This document shows, piece by piece, positions 59,888-64,000 of a DNA stretch of 64,000 nt; the stretch's first letter is position 1; each line of letters begins with the position of its first letter. The stretch comes from Christensenella hongkongensis. Lineage in GTDB: Bacteria > Bacillota > Clostridia > Christensenellales > Christensenellaceae. The translations under genes were made by a program, and so were the position numbers. The stretch is taken from the NCBI RefSeq assembly GCF_000981035.1, contig NZ_LAYJ01000131.1:1-64000 (forward strand), given 5' to 3'. Under the pieces are notes generated by a model. It searched no databases. It had not been told where the DNA came from and saw nothing but the letters and a program-made list of their open reading frames with translations.

Positions 59888-62800
59888 TTGTTTCTAAAAA
59901 GAATCGAACTAAACGGCTTCAAATCTTTTTGCAACAAAAAAGAGATTATTATTAATAAGGGAATCACGGGCGTCGTGGGACCAAACGGCAGCGGTAAAAG
60001 CAATATTGCGGATGCGCTGCGGTGGGTTTTGGGCGAGCAAAGCTCAAAGAACCTGCGTGGAACCAGTATGCAGGATGTGATTTTCAATGGAACGCAAACG
60101 CGCAGTAAAAAGGGATACTGCGAGGTTGCGCTTATTTTTGATAACTCTGATATGCGGATCAAATCAGAATATACGGAAATTTCTGTAAAACGGAAAATGT
60201 ACCGTTCGGGCGAAAGCGAATATTCGATTAATAATACAGGTTGCCGGTTAAAGGATATTCTGGAATTGTTTCGTGATACCGGAATCGGCAAAGAAGGTTA
60301 TTCCATCATCGGACAGGGCAAGATCGATGAGATTTTGAACAGCAAGGCGACCGCGCGCCGCAAGGTGTTTGAAGAGGCGGCAGGCATCATGAAATACAGG
60401 GTGCGCAAGGAGGAAGCGGAGAGGAATCTGCAAAAAACAAACGAGAATATTACGCGTATCGACGATATTATTTCCGAGCTTTTCGCACAGATAGAGCCCC
60501 TTGAGAAGCAGATGAACGAGGCGAAGGATTACCTGAACCTGCGGGACAGGCTAAAGGAGCTCGAAATCAATCTTTACCTGTACCAGTATGACCGCGCAGG
60601 GGAGAGAATCGCCAAAAATGAAGAGCAGATTAAAGAAAACGAGCAGGAATATCATGATATTACCGCACAGATAAACGCAGAGGCAGCGCGTGTTTCTGAA
60701 TGCAAAAGAAGTCTTCAGGCTCTGCAGCAGGAGATTGAGCAGCAAAATGCAATGTTAGCGGAGCAGATGAGCGAGCAGGAACGCCTAAAGGGGCTGCTGA
60801 ATGTACTCGAGGAAAAGGAAAGCACGCATCTCGCTATTCTTCATGAAAATTCGCGAAAACGAGACGAATATGAAGAGGTTATCTCGGAAAATCAAAAAAA
60901 GGCCGAGGATTTAGGAAAACAGGTCAATGAAAAAAACAATGCGATCGACCAAAAATATGCTGAAATTCTGGAACTGAGAAAAAGAATAGAGGCTGTTACG
61001 GGCGAGTCGGGCGACGCGGCAGATGCGATTGACGATATCAAACGCGAGGTGGAAAGCGCCCGCAGCGTATTGCAGTCGATGAAGCTCGAGCAAAGCGAAA
61101 AAGAACTGCGCAGCGAAATGCTGACACAAAAAAGCAAAGCCACAGAAGAAGAGGCCAAGAAACATAAGGAATATGTCAAAAAGCAGGCGGAGCAGGTGCA
61201 GACGCTGCTTGCTGAGACGAAACGCTATGACGATGAGGCTGCCAGGCTTCGTGAAACGATGAACGAGGCAGCGCAGGAAATGGCTGCGTCGCGCGCACAG
61301 GAAAAAGAGCTTGGAGCGCAGGCTGCCGCGGTTTCCAGGCGTATCAGCGAGGATGAGTCGCGTTTTAAGCTTCTGAGCGATATACGCGCGGAATACGAAG
61401 GATATTTTGACAGTGTAAAATCCTTGTTTAAGCAGGCAAAAAATGCACCGGAAATCAGGCGTAAAATAAAAGGCGTACTGGCAGAAGTGATTGACGTTCC
61501 CAAAAAATACGAGACGCCGATTGAAGTGATTTTGGGAAACGCCCTTCAAAATGTTGTTGTGGAAGAGGACACGGACGCAAAGGATATTATCGCCTTCCTC
61601 AGGAAAAATAACCTTGGACGCGTTACGTTTTTGCCGACAAAGGCTCTGAAAGTACGTCACCTGCAAAAAAATGAAAAAGAATTTTTGGCGATGGATGGCG
61701 TGGAGTGCGTTGCCAGCGAGGCCATCGATTGCGCAGAAGAAATACGGCCCGCGGTGGATTTTCTGCTCGGCAGGACGGTGATCGTCCGCGATATGGACAG
61801 CGCAATCAGGCTGATGAAAAAATCGGATTATGCGTTCCGTGCGGTCACAATGGACGGGGATTTTATCAAGCCGGGCGGCGTGATTACAGGCGGCAGCCTG
61901 AAAAACACGAAAACAGGGCTTCTTTCCAGAAAACGTATGGCGCAGGAGCTTGAGGAAAATATAGCGGAGAACCAGAAACGCTTTGAGAAGGTCGGGCGTG
62001 AGTTAAAAGCTTGCCAGCAGTTGGCCGAGCAGGCGCAAAAGAGACAGCAGGAAGCGTTAAACGAGCTTCGCGCACAGGAAATCAGGTCAGCGGAAATAAA
62101 GCAGCGCCTCGCATCGGCAAAGGAAGCGCTTGCAGATCAGGATACCATATCGGCAAAGCTGCAGGATGAGCTGAAAAACACGCAAAGCGAATTGGAAGCA
62201 ATCAACATGCAGATCAAAACGCTCCTTGATGATGTGCAAAAAGCGGGGGAGGATTTTGAAGCGCTGCTTGCAAAGCAGGCCGAGGCAGAGCAACGCGCGG
62301 CAAAGAATGCGGCACAAACCTCTGAAACAAAGGATTTGCTGTCTGCAAAAGAGCTGGAGCAAACCGAGCTTAACAACCAGAAAAATATATTGCTGAGCGA
62401 GGCGGAGCACGTGCGTTTTGCAGCCGCGCAGGCAAAGCAAAGCTTAGAAGCGATGCAAAACCAAAATGAAACGCTTATGGTTGAGATGAAGCAGCTTACG
62501 CACCAGAAGGCGGAGCTTCGCGGGCAGCTTGACGAAGTATTGGATCGGGTGCGGCGTGCGGGCGACGAGTCAAAAGAGAAGCTGGAAATGCGCAATGCGC
62601 TTAACGGGCAGATTGCACAGGCGGAGCAAAAGGGTGAAGAGCTCACTGGCGGCAAGGAGCAGTTAATTGAGCTGAAGTACAAGTATATCGCCAACCGCGA
62701 GAAGCTGGAGCTTGCACGCGAGACATACCAGACAAAGCTGTGGGATGATTACGGCCTTACCTATGCAAATGCGCTTGTGTGGAAAAAGGAATTTCCTTAT

Positions 62801-63436
62801 CAGGCATCTATGAAGGAGATAGATGGCATCAGGGAGCAAATCCGCGACATGGGCGCGGTGAATCCGAATGCAATCGAGGACTATACGCGCGTGCGCGAAC
62901 GTTACGACAGTTTGCTTGTGCAGCGCGAAGACCTTGTAAAAGCAGGCGGAGATTTGCAGGTGGTGATCGACAACCTGTTGTCCGGTATGAAGGAAAGCTT
63001 CCGCGCGAAGTTTGCACTGATCAACGAAAATTTCACCAATACGTTCAGGGACCTGTTTGGAGGCGGCCATGCGGAGCTTGTTCTGGAGGATGGGGATATC
63101 ATGGAGTGCGGCGTAGAGATCATTGCGGAGCCGCCGGGCAAAAAGCTCCAGAATATTCAGCTTTTGTCAGGCGGGGAAAAGGCTCTTACGGCGATTGCTT
63201 TGCTTTTTGCGATGCTCAATATCAATCCTTCGCCGATCTGTCTGCTGGATGAGATCGACGCGCCGCTGGATGATGCGAATGTAATACGGTTCTCAGAATA
63301 TCTGCAAACGTTATCTGAGGACTTACAGTTTATTGTCATTACGCACAGAAAGCCCTCTATGGCGATCTGTGATACTTTATATGGGATTGCAATGCAGGAA
63401 AAGGGCGTTTCAGACATTGTATCCGTGCAACTTTAA
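59888..63436 (+). CDS. smc: Chromosome segregation protein SMC
   Basis: This 1182-residue ATPase starts with FLKRIELNGFKSFCNK and Walker A GPNGSGKSNIADALRW. Long coiled coils (about 170-500 and 670-1000) flank a hinge (about 510-660, including VIDVPKKYETPIEVILGN). It ends with signature LSGGEKALTAIALLFA and Walker B PICLLDEIDAPLDDANV. It condenses and segregates chromosomes with ScpA and ScpB, which are not in this window. The start is TTG at 59888, where homologues begin; only a weak GAGTAA precedes it, so coupling to the upstream gene is likely. Confidence 0.96.
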   Translation: MFLKRIELNGFKSFCNKKEIIINKGITGVVGPNGSGKSNIADALRWVLGEQSSKNLRGTSMQDVIFNGTQTRSKKGYCEVALIFDNSDMRIKSEYTEISVKRKMYRSGESEYSINNTGCRLKDILELFRDTGIGKEGYSIIGQGKIDEILNSKATARRKVFEEAAGIMKYRVRKEEAERNLQKTNENITRIDDIISELFAQIEPLEKQMNEAKDYLNLRDRLKELEINLYLYQYDRAGERIAKNEEQIKENEQEYHDITAQINAEAARVSECKRSLQALQQEIEQQNAMLAEQMSEQERLKGLLNVLEEKESTHLAILHENSRKRDEYEEVISENQKKAEDLGKQVNEKNNAIDQKYAEILELRKRIEAVTGESGDAADAIDDIKREVESARSVLQSMKLEQSEKELRSEMLTQKSKATEEEAKKHKEYVKKQAEQVQTLLAETKRYDDEAARLRETMNEAAQEMAASRAQEKELGAQAAAVSRRISEDESRFKLLSDIRAEYEGYFDSVKSLFKQAKNAPEIRRKIKGVLAEVIDVPKKYETPIEVILGNALQNVVVEEDTDAKDIIAFLRKNNLGRVTFLPTKALKVRHLQKNEKEFLAMDGVECVASEAIDCAEEIRPAVDFLLGRTVIVRDMDSAIRLMKKSDYAFRAVTMDGDFIKPGGVITGGSLKNTKTGLLSRKRMAQELEENIAENQKRFEKVGRELKACQQLAEQAQKRQQEALNELRAQEIRSAEIKQRLASAKEALADQDTISAKLQDELKNTQSELEAINMQIKTLLDDVQKAGEDFEALLAKQAEAEQRAAKNAAQTSETKDLLSAKELEQTELNNQKNILLSEAEHVRFAAAQAKQSLEAMQNQNETLMVEMKQLTHQKAELRGQLDEVLDRVRRAGDESKEKLEMRNALNGQIAQAEQKGEELTGGKEQLIELKYKYIANREKLELARETYQTKLWDDYGLTYANALVWKKEFPYQASMKEIDGIREQIRDMGAVNPNAIEDYTRVRERYDSLLVQREDLVKAGGDLQVVIDNLLSGMKESFRAKFALINENFTNTFRDLFGGGHAELVLEDGDIMECGVEIIAEPPGKKLQNIQLLSGGEKALTAIALLFAMLNINPSPICLLDEIDAPLDDANVIRFSEYLQTLSEDLQFIVITHRKPSMAICDTLYGIAMQEKGVSDIVSVQL

Positions 63437-63454
63437 CAGAAATGAGGCAGGAAA

Positions 63455-64000
63455 ATGGGATTTTTTGACAAGCTAAAAGAACGAGTCAATAAGACGAGGG
63501 AAAATTTTTCAGCAAAAATAAATAATGTAATCAAGAATTTCAGGAAGGTTGACGAAGAATTTTTCGAAGAACTTGAAGAAGCGTTGATTTTGTCAGACAT
63601 CGGTTATGCTACCACGGAAAAGATCGTAGAAACCCTGCGAGACCGCGTCAAAGAAAATAAGGTGGCGGATTCGGAGCAGATCAAGGATATGCTGGTAGAG
63701 ATTCTTGCGGATTATATGGACGCGCCGCCGTTAGAGGTTAAAAAGCCAACCGTGATGCTGATTGTGGGCGTTAACGGCGTCGGCAAAACGACGGCGATCG
63801 GAAAGCTGTCCAATTATTATAACACCCAAGGTAAAAAAGTGCTTTTAGCTGCCGCAGACACCTTTCGTGCAGCCGCGGCGGAACAGCTCTCTATTTGGGG
63901 AGAACGTACGAATACGCGCGTAATCAAATATGCGGAGGGTGCGGATCCGGCGGCTGTGGTTTATGATGCGATCGACGCGGGAAAGCATGCCGATATTGAT
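63455..64000 (+). CDS. ftsY: Signal recognition particle receptor FtsY (5' part)
   Basis: The frame runs off the right edge after 182 codons. It starts [19 protein letters not shown], a short membrane-associating N domain without the long acidic A domain of Enterobacteria. The G domain follows with [18 protein letters not shown] and [14 protein letters not shown], the SRP-GTPase insertion region. Close placement after smc (18 bases) is the common Firmicute order smc-ftsY. AGGCAGG lies before the ATG. Confidence 0.96.
   Translation, partial: MGFFDKLKERVNKTRENFSAKINNVIKNFRKVDEEFFEELEEALILSDIGYATTEKIVETLRDRVKENKVADSEQIKDMLVEILADYMDAPPLEVKKPTVMLIVGVNGVGKTTAIGKLSNYYNTQGKKVLLAAADTFRAAAAEQLSIWGERTNTRVIKYAEGADPAAVVYDAIDAGKHADID

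Noticed and set aside
1-64000. CRISPR arrays, rRNA or tRNA genes, prophage modules
   Set aside because: No regularly spaced repeats, rRNA or cloverleaf-like sequences, or phage structural genes were found on reading both strands.

Overview
The window reads as a chromosomal segment of a Gram-positive, low-to-mid GC Firmicute of class Clostridia. Supporting markers are PolC-type DNA polymerase III, PrkC/Stp with PASTA domains, short HisG with HisZ, a T-box leader before hisS, HemZ, Asp23/FakA-like genes, the rpsB-tsf-pyrH-frr-uppS-cdsA-dxr-rseP-ispG-polC order and a non-mevalonate isoprenoid pathway. A member of the Christensenellales or a close relative is plausible, but that is inference. Most of the window is conserved housekeeping sequence; two stretches are accessory.

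Region 1 (1-14.05 kb) is a catabolic island. It opens with the tail and hairpin end of an IS200/IS605-type element. A ribose-type sugar ABC importer (604-4300) follows. Next is a compact operon (4497-11287): RuBisCO-like protein, E1 alpha and beta of a thiamine-diphosphate 2-oxo-acid dehydrogenase, D-2-hydroxyacid dehydrogenase, FGGY sugar kinase, a free-standing lipoyl-domain protein and a free-standing E2 catalytic domain. A strong hairpin separates it from a convergent pair, an AraC-type regulator with an eroded receiver domain and a zinc alcohol dehydrogenase. Together they look like an uncharacterised route for importing a sugar or polyol, oxidising and phosphorylating it, rearranging or cleaving it with the RuBisCO-like protein, and turning a 2-oxo product into an acyl-CoA.

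Region 2 (14.5-32.1 kb) holds stp-prkC-rsgA-rpe-thiN, convergent rpmB, asp23-fakA, recG, a complete-looking histidine operon without hisC (hisZGDBHAF-IE), and rpsB-tsf. rsgA appears to start at an AUU codon.

Region 3 (32.1-34.5 kb) is a visibly AT-rich insertion between tsf and pyrH, which are normally adjacent. It carries a small ECF-like sigma factor, a translationally coupled secreted-peptide gene broken by two one-base frameshifts, a second secreted protein with four cysteines, a 32-residue membrane peptide, strong hairpins, and a short leader ORF followed by a terminator just before pyrH.

Region 4 (34.5-64 kb) returns to housekeeping genes: pyrH, frr, uppS, cdsA, dxr, rseP, ispG, polC; secDF behind its own promoter and structured leader; recJ-apt-rel-dtd-MBL hydrolase-hemZ; a T-box-controlled hisS-aspS unit followed by tcdA and an RseC-like gene; then smc and the start of ftsY. 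No rRNA, tRNA or CRISPR array was seen.
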